Assembly: GCF_000514775.1 (NCBI RefSeq)
Contig: NZ_KI911468.1
Span: forward strand, 154,911 to 193,531
Length of the DNA: 38,621 nt
Source: Salinispora pacifica CNR114
Lineage (GTDB): Bacteria > Actinomycetota > Actinomycetes > Mycobacteriales > Micromonosporaceae
Reading direction: 5' to 3'
The position numbers were made by a program, and so were the translations under genes. Shown here piece after piece: positions 31,638-38,621 of this stretch. The first letter of the stretch is position 1; each line of letters begins with the position of its first letter. The notes under the pieces are model-generated. The model did no database searches. It saw only the letters and a list, made by a program, of their open reading frames with translations, and had not been told where the DNA came from.

Positions 31638-34337
31638 TCAGTGGTCGGCGCTGTTCCAGTCCCGCCCCTCCCCGACCGACACCTCCAGCGGCACGGACAG
31701 CGGGTAGGCCCCGCCCATCTCCCGCCGGACCAGCGTCTCCAGCACCTCCCGCTCCTCGGGGGCCACTTCGAAGACCAGTTCGTCGTGCACTTGGAGCAGC
31801 ATCCGGGAACGCAGCCCGGCATCGCGCACCGCCGCGTCAACGTTCATCATCGCCACCTTGATGATGTCCGCGGCAGAGCCCTGGATCGGAGCGTTGAGCG
31901 CCATCCGCTCGGCCATCTCCCGCCGCTGCCGGTTGTCGCTGACCAGGTCGGGCAGGTAGCGGCGACGGCCGAGGACGCTCTCGGTGTAGCCGTCGCGCCG
32001 GGCCCGGGCCACCACCTCCTGCAGGTAGTCGCGCACCCCACCGAAACCGGCGAAGTAGATCTCCATCAGCCCGCGCGCCTCCTCGGCGGAAACGCCGAGC
32101 TGCTGGGAGAGGCCGAACGCGCTCAGCCCGTAGGCCAGGCCGTAGTTCATCGCCTTGATCTTGCGCCGCTGGTCGGGGGTGACCGTCTCCACCGGCACCT
32201 GGAAGACCGATGAGGCGGTGGCGGCATGAAAGTCGCGGCCCGAGTTGAAGGCATCGATCAGGGCCTGGTCCGCCGACAGGTGGGCCATGATCCGCATCTC
32301 GATCTGGCTGTAGTCGGCGGTGAGCAGGCATTCGTACCCGGCGCCGACCACGAAGGCCCGACGGATCCGCCGCCCCTCCTCGGTACGGATCGGAATGTTC
32401 TGCAGGTTCGGCTCGGTGGAGGAGAGCCGACCGGTGGCCGCCACGGTCTGGTTGAAGGTGGTATGGATCCGACCGTCATCAGAGACCGACTTGAGCAGCC
32501 CGTCAACCGTGGTCTTCAGCTTCGCCACGTCCCGGTGACGCAGCAGGTGCCCGAGCACCGGATGCGGGTTCTGCCCGTGTAGCCACTGCAGGGCGTCCGC
32601 ATCGGTGGTGTAGCCGGTCTTGATCCGCTTGGTCTTGGGTAGCCCCAGCTCGCCGAAGAGGATCTCCTGCAACTGCTTCGGGGAGCCCAGGTTGAACTCC
32701 CGCCCGACCGCCTCGTACGCGCCCTGCGCGGCGGCCTTCACCTCCGCGGCGAAGTGCGCCTCCAGCTCGGACAGGTACTGCGTGTCGGCGGCGATGCCGG
32801 TGCGCTCCATGCCGGCGAGCACCCGCATCAGCGGCAGCTCCACCTCAGCCATCAGCCGGGCCGACTGCTCGCCGTCCCGCGACAACTCCGCGTCGATCGC
32901 GTCGGCGAGGTCGAGGGTGGCTCGAGCCCGCAGCATCAGGTTCTGCTCGGCCGCACCGTCATCACCCAGGCCGTCGAGGGTGAGCTGGCCGGTTTCCGGC
33001 AGGTCAACCCGCAGTTCCCGGTGCAGATATCGCAGCGCCAGGTCAGTCAGGTCGTAGGAGCGCTGGTCGGGCCGGGCCAGGTAGGCGGCGATCTGCGTGT
33101 CTCTGGTGATGCCCCGGATCGACCACCCGTGGGCGGCGAACGCGAGCACCGCCGGCTTGCTGTCGTGCAGCACCTTCGGTCGGCTCGCATCAGCCAGCCA
33201 CCCCGCCAGGGCGGCCTCGTCGGCGGCGTCGAGTCGGCCGGGGTCGAACCAGGCCCCGGCCCCGGCGGCGGTCGCCAGCGCCATGCCGGTCACGTCGGCG
33301 AGGTGCCGCCGATTGGGCCCGGTGTCGAGCGTGACGGCGAGGCCAACCGGCGTGTTCGGTGCCGCGTGCGCTCCCAGCCAGGCGGCGAGCGCCCCCGGCT
33401 CGACGAGGAGCTCGCCCGCCAGGTCAAAACCCGCCTCGGCTTCCGGCTCAACCGCGTCCAGGTACTGGTAGAGCCGATCCCGAAGGATGCGGAACTCCAG
33501 CGTGTCGAAAACCTGGTGCACCGCCTCCCGGTCCCAGCCAGCCCAGCGTGTCTCCGCCAGCGGCAGGGGCAGATCCAGGTCGGTGACCAGGCAGTTGAGC
33601 TCGTGATTACGGATCACGTCGGCGAGTCGCTCCCGCAGATTCGCCCCGGCCTTGCCCTTGATCTCGTCGGCCCGGGCGACGACACCCTCGACCCCTCCGT
33701 AGGCGGTGATCCACTTGGCGGCGGTCTTCGGGCCGACGCCCGGGACGCCGGGCAGGTTGTCGCTGGTCTCGCCAACCAGCGCGGCGAGGTCCCGATAGTG
33801 CCGCGGAGGTACCCCGTATTTCGCCGTCACCGCAGCTGGGTCCATCCTGGCCAGGTCGGAGACGCCCTTGCGGGGGTAGAGCACCGTGACGTCGTCGTCA
33901 ACGAGTTGGAAGGCGTCCCGGTCTCCGGTCGTGATCAGGACCGACATCCCCTGCTCGCGGGCCTGCCGGGTGAGCGTGGCGATCACGTCGTCCGCCTCGT
34001 AGCCCACCATTTCCACCGCCGGGACGCGCAACGCCGCCAGGATCTCCTTGACCAGGCTGACCTGCCCCTTGAAGTCGGTCGGGGTCTCGCTGCGGCCAGC
34101 TTTGTACGCCGCGTACCTCTCGGTGCGGAAGGAGTGCCGGGAGACGTCGAAGGCCACGGCGATGTGTGTCGGCTGCTCATCCCGAAGAACATTGATCAAC
34201 ATGGAGGTGAAGCCGTAGACCGCGTTGGTCGGTTGCCCCGTCGTGGTGGAGAAGTTCTCGACCGGCAGGGCGAAGAACGCCCGGTAGGCCAGGGAGTGTC
34301 CGTCAACGAGGAGCAGGCGCGGCTTCGTGGCTGTCAC
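31638..34337 (-). CDS. polA: DNA polymerase I, 899 aa
   Basis: An N-terminal 5' nuclease (residues 1-290; LLLVDGHSLAYRAFFAL, VGYEADDVIATL, TGDRDAFQLV, GVPGVGPKTAAKW) is followed by a vestigial 3'-5' exonuclease domain (about 310-480) and the polymerase domain: motif A ADYSQIEMRIMAHLS, O-helix RRKIKAMNYGLAYG, motif C QVHDELVFE with VHDE at 850-853. In the exonuclease domain the catalytic DTET of E. coli reads LDTGP, so proofreading should be absent, as in other actinobacterial enzymes. It fills gaps in excision repair and Okazaki processing. GTG start (34335-34337). Confidence 0.97.
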   Translation of the reverse strand: MTATKPRLLLVDGHSLAYRAFFALPVENFSTTTGQPTNAVYGFTSMLINVLRDEQPTHIAVAFDVSRHSFRTERYAAYKAGRSETPTDFKGQVSLVKEILAALRVPAVEMVGYEADDVIATLTRQAREQGMSVLITTGDRDAFQLVDDDVTVLYPRKGVSDLARMDPAAVTAKYGVPPRHYRDLAALVGETSDNLPGVPGVGPKTAAKWITAYGGVEGVVARADEIKGKAGANLRERLADVIRNHELNCLVTDLDLPLPLAETRWAGWDREAVHQVFDTLEFRILRDRLYQYLDAVEPEAEAGFDLAGELLVEPGALAAWLGAHAAPNTPVGLAVTLDTGPNRRHLADVTGMALATAAGAGAWFDPGRLDAADEAALAGWLADASRPKVLHDSKPAVLAFAAHGWSIRGITRDTQIAAYLARPDQRSYDLTDLALRYLHRELRVDLPETGQLTLDGLGDDGAAEQNLMLRARATLDLADAIDAELSRDGEQSARLMAEVELPLMRVLAGMERTGIAADTQYLSELEAHFAAEVKAAAQGAYEAVGREFNLGSPKQLQEILFGELGLPKTKRIKTGYTTDADALQWLHGQNPHPVLGHLLRHRDVAKLKTTVDGLLKSVSDDGRIHTTFNQTVAATGRLSSTEPNLQNIPIRTEEGRRIRRAFVVGAGYECLLTADYSQIEMRIMAHLSADQALIDAFNSGRDFHAATASSVFQVPVETVTPDQRRKIKAMNYGLAYGLSAFGLSQQLGVSAEEARGLMEIYFAGFGGVRDYLQEVVARARRDGYTESVLGRRRYLPDLVSDNRQRREMAERMALNAPIQGSAADIIKVAMMNVDAAVRDAGLRSRMLLQVHDELVFEVAPEEREVLETLVRREMGGAYPLSVPLEVSVGEGRDWNSADH

Positions 34338-34460
34338 GGTGGCGACTCTAGTCCGTGCCGCCGACAGGGCCGGGCGGCGGCACCGGGGCGCCGGCGCGGA
34401 AAGTCACGTCGGGCCCGGCCGTCCCGGCGTGGAGATAGTCCGGACCCGGGGCGGCGGGCG

Positions 34461-34495
34461 GCGGCCGGTCGTCCCGGGGCGGGACGACCGGCCGC
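34461..34495 (-). terminator. Strong hairpin after livF
   Basis: GCGGCCGGTCGTCCC (34461-34475) and GGGACGACCGGCCGC (34481-34495) form a perfect 15-bp stem with a 5-nt loop, 17 bp past the livF stop. It ends the transporter operon and separates it from polA on the same strand. Confidence 0.85.
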
Positions 34496-34512
34496 GTGGG
34501 CAGCGCCGTCGA

Positions 34513-35223
34513 TCAGGCGACGCCCAGATACGCCTCCTTGACCGATGGGTCGTGCAGCAGGTCCTGGCCGGACCCCTCCTTGACGATCCGGCCGGTCTCC
34601 AACACGTACCCCCGGTGGGCCCGGGAGAGCGCCTGCTGGGCGTTCTGCTCCACCAGGAGGATCGTGGTGCCCTGCTGGTTGATCTCCACGATGATATCGA
34701 AGATCTGCTGAATGATCATCGGAGCGAGCCCCATCGACGGCTCATCCAACAGCAGCAGCTTCGGCCGAGCCATCAACGCCCGCCCGACCGCCAGCATCTG
34801 CTGTTCACCACCGGAGAGCGTGCCCCCCAGCTGACGACGCCGCTCCGCCAACCGCGGAAACAGCTCGAACACCCGCTTCAGGTCGGCGGCGATCCCGGCG
34901 TGGTCCCGACGCGTGTACGCCCCCATGTCGAGGTTGTCCAGGACCGTCATGCCCGGGAAGATGCCCCGCCCCTCGGGTGCCTGGCAGATGCCCCGCCGTA
35001 CCCGCAGGTCGGCTCGGAGGTTGGTGATGTCCTCCCCGTTGAACCGGATCGCCCCCCGGCTCACCGGCCGGAGTCCGGAGATCGCCCGCATGGTGGTGGT
35101 CTTACCCGCGCCGTTCGCACCGATGAGGGCAACCACCTCGCCCTCGTTCACGTGCAGGCTGATTCCGTGCAGCGCCTCGATCCGGCCGTACCGGAGGGTC
35201 AGATCGTCAATCTCAAGCAGCAT
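34513..35223 (-). CDS. livF: Branched-chain amino-acid ABC transporter ATPase LivF, 236 aa
   Basis: ABC ATPase with Walker A GANGAGKT (35-42), the LivF-specific QAPEGRGIFPGMTVLDNL, signature LSGGEQQ (136-142) and Walker B LLLLDEPSMGLAP (156-168). It ends with VLETGRIVKEG and the YLGVA tail typical of LivF. It pairs with LivG on the cytoplasmic face of LivHM. Its start overlaps the livG stop by 11 bp, so translation is coupled. Last gene of the operon. Confidence 0.95.
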   Translation of the reverse strand: MLLEIDDLTLRYGRIEALHGISLHVNEGEVVALIGANGAGKTTTMRAISGLRPVSRGAIRFNGEDITNLRADLRVRRGICQAPEGRGIFPGMTVLDNLDMGAYTRRDHAGIAADLKRVFELFPRLAERRRQLGGTLSGGEQQMLAVGRALMARPKLLLLDEPSMGLAPMIIQQIFDIIVEINQQGTTILLVEQNAQQALSRAHRGYVLETGRIVKEGSGQDLLHDPSVKEAYLGVA

Positions 35224-36136
35224 CTGCGGGCTCCCCCAGGTACGCCGCGATCACCTTCGGGTCGTCCCGCACCTCGGCGGGCGCCCCCTCAGCGATCTTC
35301 TTACCGAACTCCAGCACCACGATCCGGTCGGTGACCCCCATGACGAGGCGCATGTCGTGCTCGATGAGCAGCACCGTGAAACCGCGATCCCGGATCTTGC
35401 GGATCAGTTCGAGGAGCTCCTCCTTCTCCGCCGGGTTGAAGCCGGCGGCCGGCTCGTCCAGGCAGAGTAGCTTCGGCTCGGTGGCCAACGCCCGCGCGAT
35501 CTCCAATCGGCGTTGGTAGCCGTACGGGAGGTTGCGGGCCAGGTCATTGGCGCGGTCGTCAATCCCGACGAAGCGCAGCAACTCGTATGCCTTACGCTCG
35601 CCGGCACGCTCCTCAAGCGTGTGCCGCGAGATGCCGAACACCTGGGCCGAGGAGCGGCGAACCTGCTGCCAGAACCGCACCAGGCCGTTGGTCGAATCGA
35701 CCGTGGGCAGTTCCTCCGGCTTCGGCTTGACCCGGTACAGCCGGAACAACGCACCGACCACGCTGGTGCGGTGCTGGGAGTCCGCACCAACCAGCACGTT
35801 CTCCAGCGCGGTCATCTCCGGGAAGAGCCGGATGTTCTGGAACGTCCGGGCGATCCCCATCTGGTTGATCCGGTGCGGCTTCCGTCCGCTGACCTGCTGT
35901 CCGTCGAACCGAACCGCACCAGAGGTCGGCCGGTAGACCCCGGTCATCGCGTTGAAGCAGGTGGTCTTGCCGGCCCCGTTCGGACCGATGAGCCCGAGGA
36001 TCTCACCCTTGTACAGGTTGAAACTCAGATCGTCCAGCGCCACCACCCCGCCAAAGCGGAGCGTGACCCGGTCCACCTCAAGCAGCACCTCGGGCTTGGC
36101 GGCGTCCTCGGGCGATGTCTTCTGCTTAGGCAACAT
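35213..36136 (-). CDS. livG: Branched-chain amino-acid ABC transporter ATPase LivG, 307 aa
   Basis: Walker A GPNGAGKT (51-58), Q-loop TFQNIRLFPEMTALENVLVG, signature NLPYGYQRRLEIARAL (202-217), Walker B LLCLDEPAAGFNP and the LivG C-terminal ADRIVVLEFGKKIAEG-like end. It is about 50 residues longer than E. coli LivG: an N-terminal extension of about 16 residues and an insert at about 136-172 (KPKPEELPTVDSTNG onward) between the Q-loop and the helical domain. ATG at 36134-36136 with GGAGG about 9 nt upstream; it overlaps the livM stop by 11 bp. Confidence 0.94.
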   Translation of the reverse strand: MLPKQKTSPEDAAKPEVLLEVDRVTLRFGGVVALDDLSFNLYKGEILGLIGPNGAGKTTCFNAMTGVYRPTSGAVRFDGQQVSGRKPHRINQMGIARTFQNIRLFPEMTALENVLVGADSQHRTSVVGALFRLYRVKPKPEELPTVDSTNGLVRFWQQVRRSSAQVFGISRHTLEERAGERKAYELLRFVGIDDRANDLARNLPYGYQRRLEIARALATEPKLLCLDEPAAGFNPAEKEELLELIRKIRDRGFTVLLIEHDMRLVMGVTDRIVVLEFGKKIAEGAPAEVRDDPKVIAAYLGEPADAA

Positions 36137-37298
36137 TTGCCGGAGCCTCCTTCGCCCTGTCCTGCAACTCGCGCGTTCGTCGCCGACTCGGCAACAGACC
36201 CTGCGGGCGCAGCAGCATGATGAGCACCAATGCTAGGCCGAAGGCGAGGACCCGGTACTCCGAGAAGTCGCGGAACCGCTCCGGCAGGTACGCGAGCAGG
36301 AAGGCGCCAACCGCCACACCCGCCATGTTGCCGGAGCCACCGACCACCACCATCGCGACGAACAGGATGGAGAGCTGGACGTTGAAGGTCTCGGGCTGAA
36401 TGAAGGCCGACCGGCTGGCGAAGAGCAGACCGGAGAACCCACCCAGGGCGGCACCGATGGCGAACGCCCACAGCTTGAACTTGAACGGGTAGACGCCCAT
36501 CACCGCGGCGGCGTCCTCGTCCTCCCGGATGGCCAGCCACGACCGCCCCACCCGGCTGTGCTCCAGCCGCCGAACCAGCAGGACCATCACCAGCACCACG
36601 CTCAACGCCAGCCAGTACCAGGGCTTGATGTCGAGCAGTCCGAAGACCTTGTTGTCGGGCGACGGTGGGCCCTCCGGGCCGGGAATTCCGGGCACGCCCT
36701 GTGCCTCGCCGGCCCACCCCGAGTTCTTCGCGACGATCCGAATGATCTCGCCGAAGCCCAACGTCACGATGGCCAGGTAGTCGCCCCGAAGCCGTAGTGT
36801 CGGCCAGCCGAGCAGAACTCCCGCGACCAACGAGAAGGCCAACGCGATCGGGATACAGATCGCCCACGCTATCGCCCAGTCCTGGGAGAAGCCGAACTGT
36901 TCCTGCAACGCCCCCACAACCGGCGACTCGGCCGACCCGAACAGCGCCACGCTGTAGGCGCCCACCGCGTAGAAGCCGACGTAGCCGAGGTCGAGCAGAC
37001 CAGCCAGCCCGATCACGACGTTGAGCCCGATAGCCACCAGGACGTACAGGGCGCAGACGAAGAGCACCCCTGCCCAGTTGGCGCCGCCGTCGATGGAGTC
37101 GGTCCGGAACCAGTCCAGCCCCGGAATGATCAGGTTCGTCCCCGGGATGTCACCGAGGAACGGCAGGTAGTAGAGGAAGGCAACACCCGCGAGCAGGGTC
37201 AGCCAACGCTGCCAACGAGGCAGGGCCCGCCACCGGTCACCCATACCCCCCAGAACGTGTCGGCGCCGCTCGTTGAATTGTCGTAGTGCCTCTGTCAT
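36126..37298 (-). CDS. livM: Branched-chain amino-acid ABC transporter permease LivM, 390 aa
   Basis: LivM-type permease: a charged N-terminal segment, then GLNVVIGLAGLLDLGYVGFY, the hallmark of this family, and LRGDYLAIVTLGFGEIIRI in the central part. About ten membrane spans. The late SRVGRSWLAIREDEDAAAVMG is the cytoplasmic EAA-like loop that contacts the ATPases. An inserted loop (VPGIPGPEGPPSPDNK) is Pro/Gly-rich. The ATG at 37296-37298 overlaps the livH TGA in an ATGA arrangement. Confidence 0.94.
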   Translation of the reverse strand: MTEALRQFNERRRHVLGGMGDRWRALPRWQRWLTLLAGVAFLYYLPFLGDIPGTNLIIPGLDWFRTDSIDGGANWAGVLFVCALYVLVAIGLNVVIGLAGLLDLGYVGFYAVGAYSVALFGSAESPVVGALQEQFGFSQDWAIAWAICIPIALAFSLVAGVLLGWPTLRLRGDYLAIVTLGFGEIIRIVAKNSGWAGEAQGVPGIPGPEGPPSPDNKVFGLLDIKPWYWLALSVVLVMVLLVRRLEHSRVGRSWLAIREDEDAAAVMGVYPFKFKLWAFAIGAALGGFSGLLFASRSAFIQPETFNVQLSILFVAMVVVGGSGNMAGVAVGAFLLAYLPERFRDFSEYRVLAFGLALVLIMLLRPQGLLPSRRRTRELQDRAKEAPANVA

Positions 37299-38269
37299 GC
37301 CCTCGCCTTTCCGAGAGACTCACCGAGCAGGCCGGTCGGCCGGAAGATCAGCACCACCACCAGCACCACGAAGGCGGCCACATCCTCCCAGGTGGATCGG
37401 GTCAACGTCGCCGCGTACACCTCGATGACCCCGAGTAGTAGGCCACCGAGCAGTGCGCCGCGGAGGTTACCGATACCACCGAGCACCGCCGCGGTGAACG
37501 CCTTCAGCCCGACCACGAAGCCGATGTCGAACTTGGTGATCCCGTACCGCATGTTCCACAACAGGGCCGCGGCGCCCGCCATCAACCCGCCCAGGACGAA
37601 GACCAGCATGATCACCCGGTCCTGGTGCACCCCCATCAGCGCGGCGGTGTCTGGGCTCTGTGCCACGGCCCGCACGCCACGGCCGTACCGCGTCCGGTTG
37701 ATGAACTGGTCCAACCCGTAGAGCATCACGAGGGCGGAGACCACCATGATGATCTGCACATTGGTGATATCGGCGCCCGCCACCGAGAGAACCGTCTCCT
37801 GCTTCAGCAGCGGCGGAATCCCGATCACGAGTCGGTTCTCGGTGAATCCGCGCCCCGAGAAGAACCCTGCCATCCACAGCGCGAAGATCTCCACCAGGAC
37901 GAGCGAGAGCCCGATGGCGGTGATCAGGAAGATCAGCGGCGGCGCGTTCATCCGGCGTAGTCGCCGGTAGGCGACCCGTTCGACGGTGAGCGCGGTGGCA
38001 CCCGAGGCCAGCGCACCGACCACCAGACCGATGAGCAGGTAGACGATCGCCATCCCGATCGGAGGGTTGTCGGCCACCCCGAGCAACGACCAGGTACCGA
38101 GGATCGCGAAGGTGCCCACCATGAAGATCTCAGAGTGCGCGAAGTTGATCAGACGGAGCACACCATAGACGAGCGTGTACCCCAGGGCGACGAGGGCATA
38201 GATCGCCCCCTTGGACAAGCCGTCGACAGTGTGCTGGGCTAGGTCGCCGAATAAGGCATCGAAATTCAC
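37295..38269 (-). CDS. livH: Branched-chain amino-acid ABC transporter permease LivH, 324 aa
   Basis: LivH permease: GLSKGAIYALVALGYTLVYG then LRLINFAHSEIFMVG at the N-terminus, both signature segments, and RAVAQSPDTAALMGVHQDRV, the cytoplasmic EAA-like loop. It ends in FIFRPTGLLGE-type sequence. I chose the GTG at 38267-38269 because GGGGAG lies 6 nt upstream; a longer in-frame ATG would start inside the upstream hairpin. About eight to ten spans. It overlaps livM by 4 bp. Confidence 0.94.
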   Translation of the reverse strand: MNFDALFGDLAQHTVDGLSKGAIYALVALGYTLVYGVLRLINFAHSEIFMVGTFAILGTWSLLGVADNPPIGMAIVYLLIGLVVGALASGATALTVERVAYRRLRRMNAPPLIFLITAIGLSLVLVEIFALWMAGFFSGRGFTENRLVIGIPPLLKQETVLSVAGADITNVQIIMVVSALVMLYGLDQFINRTRYGRGVRAVAQSPDTAALMGVHQDRVIMLVFVLGGLMAGAAALLWNMRYGITKFDIGFVVGLKAFTAAVLGGIGNLRGALLGGLLLGVIEVYAATLTRSTWEDVAAFVVLVVVLIFRPTGLLGESLGKARA

Positions 38270-38287
38270 GGGTTTCTCCCCTTTGGC

Positions 38288-38327
38288 ACCGTTGCGCGGC
38301 CGGGGAAAGCCCCGGCCGCGCAACGGT
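38288..38327 (-). terminator. Very strong intercistronic hairpin between livK and livH
   Basis: Two 18-bp perfect arms, 38288-38305 and 38310-38327 (core GTTGCGCGGCCGGGG and its complement), flank a 4-nt loop. It starts about 10 nt past the livK stop and ends 18 nt before the livH start. As a partial terminator or RNA-stabilising element it would make receptor mRNA more abundant than permease mRNA, as is usual for ABC importers. Confidence 0.75.
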
Positions 38328-38621
38328 CATCCTGGCTCAGCTGAGCTTGATCTCCTGCTGGGCCGTGATCTCACCGCCCTTGATCTCGTAGGCCCAGATC
38401 ACCACCCGGGACTCGTCCACGTCACCGTTGTCGGCGAACTTGAGGGACTTCGAGACCCCCTCCTTGTCGTACGAGTCGACCCACGCCAGCAGATCCGCAC
38501 GCGTGGTGTTGCCCTCGGCCAAGCCCTCGATCAACACGTTCGCGGCGTCGAAACCCTCGGCACCGTAGGAACCCGGAGGCCCGCCGTACGCCGCTTCGAA
38601 GTCAGCCGCGAAGGTGCCACC
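38297..38621 (-). repeat. Right copy of the long inverted livK repeat
   Basis: Reverse complement matches 4741-5067 with about 13 differences over the 285 coding bases, plus the conserved hairpin. It continues off the window edge. See the left copy for comparison. Confidence 0.85.
38337..38621 (-). CDS. livK: Branched-chain amino-acid ABC transporter substrate-binding protein LivK, 3' part
   Basis: The frame is open to the window edge, giving the last 94 residues: GGTFAADFEAAYGGPPGSYG, then FDAANVLIEGLAEGNTTRAD and a KGGEITAQQEIKLS end. This is the C-terminal lobe of a type I periplasmic binding protein. It is the first visible gene of livKHMGF. Against the orphan copy (3877-5025) the protein changes include PPGSYG for PPGPFG, FADN for FDEN, and VDESRVVIW for VDKSRVVTW. 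The signal peptide is outside the window. Confidence 0.93.
   Translation of the reverse strand, partial: GGTFAADFEAAYGGPPGSYGAEGFDAANVLIEGLAEGNTTRADLLAWVDSYDKEGVSKSLKFADNGDVDESRVVIWAYEIKGGEITAQQEIKLS

Noticed and set aside
32754..34541. 595-codon plus-strand frame opposite polA
   Set aside because: Mirror frame; polA motifs on the minus strand are unambiguous.

Overview
The window is high-GC actinobacterial chromosome, most likely from the Micromonosporaceae (Salinispora/Micromonospora type). This rests on the extreme GC third positions, GTG/TTG starts, leaderless-looking promoters, and the polA, rpsA, coaE, uvrB neighbourhood, which has the same order in Mycobacterium tuberculosis. There are no rRNA or tRNA genes, CRISPR arrays or complete insertion sequences. 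The right 33 kb is mostly conserved core genome; the left 5 kb is scarred accessory DNA.

Layout. (1) 1-3540, decayed region: the end of a secreted-type esterase; a frameshifted and truncated lytic-transglycosylase-like relic; a gene-poor stretch with several operator-like palindromes and a possible 54-residue membrane peptide; an ArsR-type regulator divergent from a flavin-reductase-fold protein; a frameshifted SMI1/KNR4-like relic; and a multiply deleted relic of the FAD oxidase found intact at 5169-6839. (2) 3877-6839: an orphan livK-type lipoprotein and the intact FAD-linked oxidase. (3) 6936-15724, envelope and small-molecule genes: DedA protein, methyltransferase, cold-shock protein, a MarR/CocE operon divergent from an MMPL exporter, a lipoprotein transglycosylase, and a DedA-PAP2 fusion whose phosphatase half has lost its catalytic residues. 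(4) 15867-21530: typA, a class A beta-lactamase-fold hydrolase, a PtpB-like phosphatase, terC behind a yybP-ykoY-type manganese riboswitch, and a small monooxygenase. (5) 21759-34337: uvrB, a two-copy-domain membrane protein, a coaE-GrpB fusion, rpsA, a methyltransferase, a RibD-C/DHFR-like reductase, an AraC regulator, a DUF3140 protein and polA. (6) 34513-38621: a complete livH-livM-livG-livF transporter operon preceded by the 3' end of its own livK.

How the parts work together. livKHMGF is a standard branched-chain amino-acid (or related) ABC importer: lipoprotein receptor, two permeases, two ATPases. The genes overlap tightly, except for a strong hairpin between livK and livH. The orphan livK at 3877-5025 is about 95% identical to the operon livK over the visible part and lies in the opposite orientation 33 kb away, so the two form a long inverted repeat. 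The MarR/MMPL pair has an unusually compact control region in which one palindrome appears to cover both divergent promoters. polA, uvrB, rpsA, typA and coaE are housekeeping genes for repair, translation and CoA synthesis.

The most informative oddities are the erosion of the left edge with palindromes but few genes, the inverted livK duplication beside an oxidase relic, the in-frame 30-bp minisatellite inside coaE, the degenerate PAP2 domain and the terC riboswitch. I found no convincing wholly new multi-gene system. The best candidates for something undescribed are the tandem-domain membrane protein at 24154-25608 and the small promoter/palindrome/peptide unit at 1035-1350.
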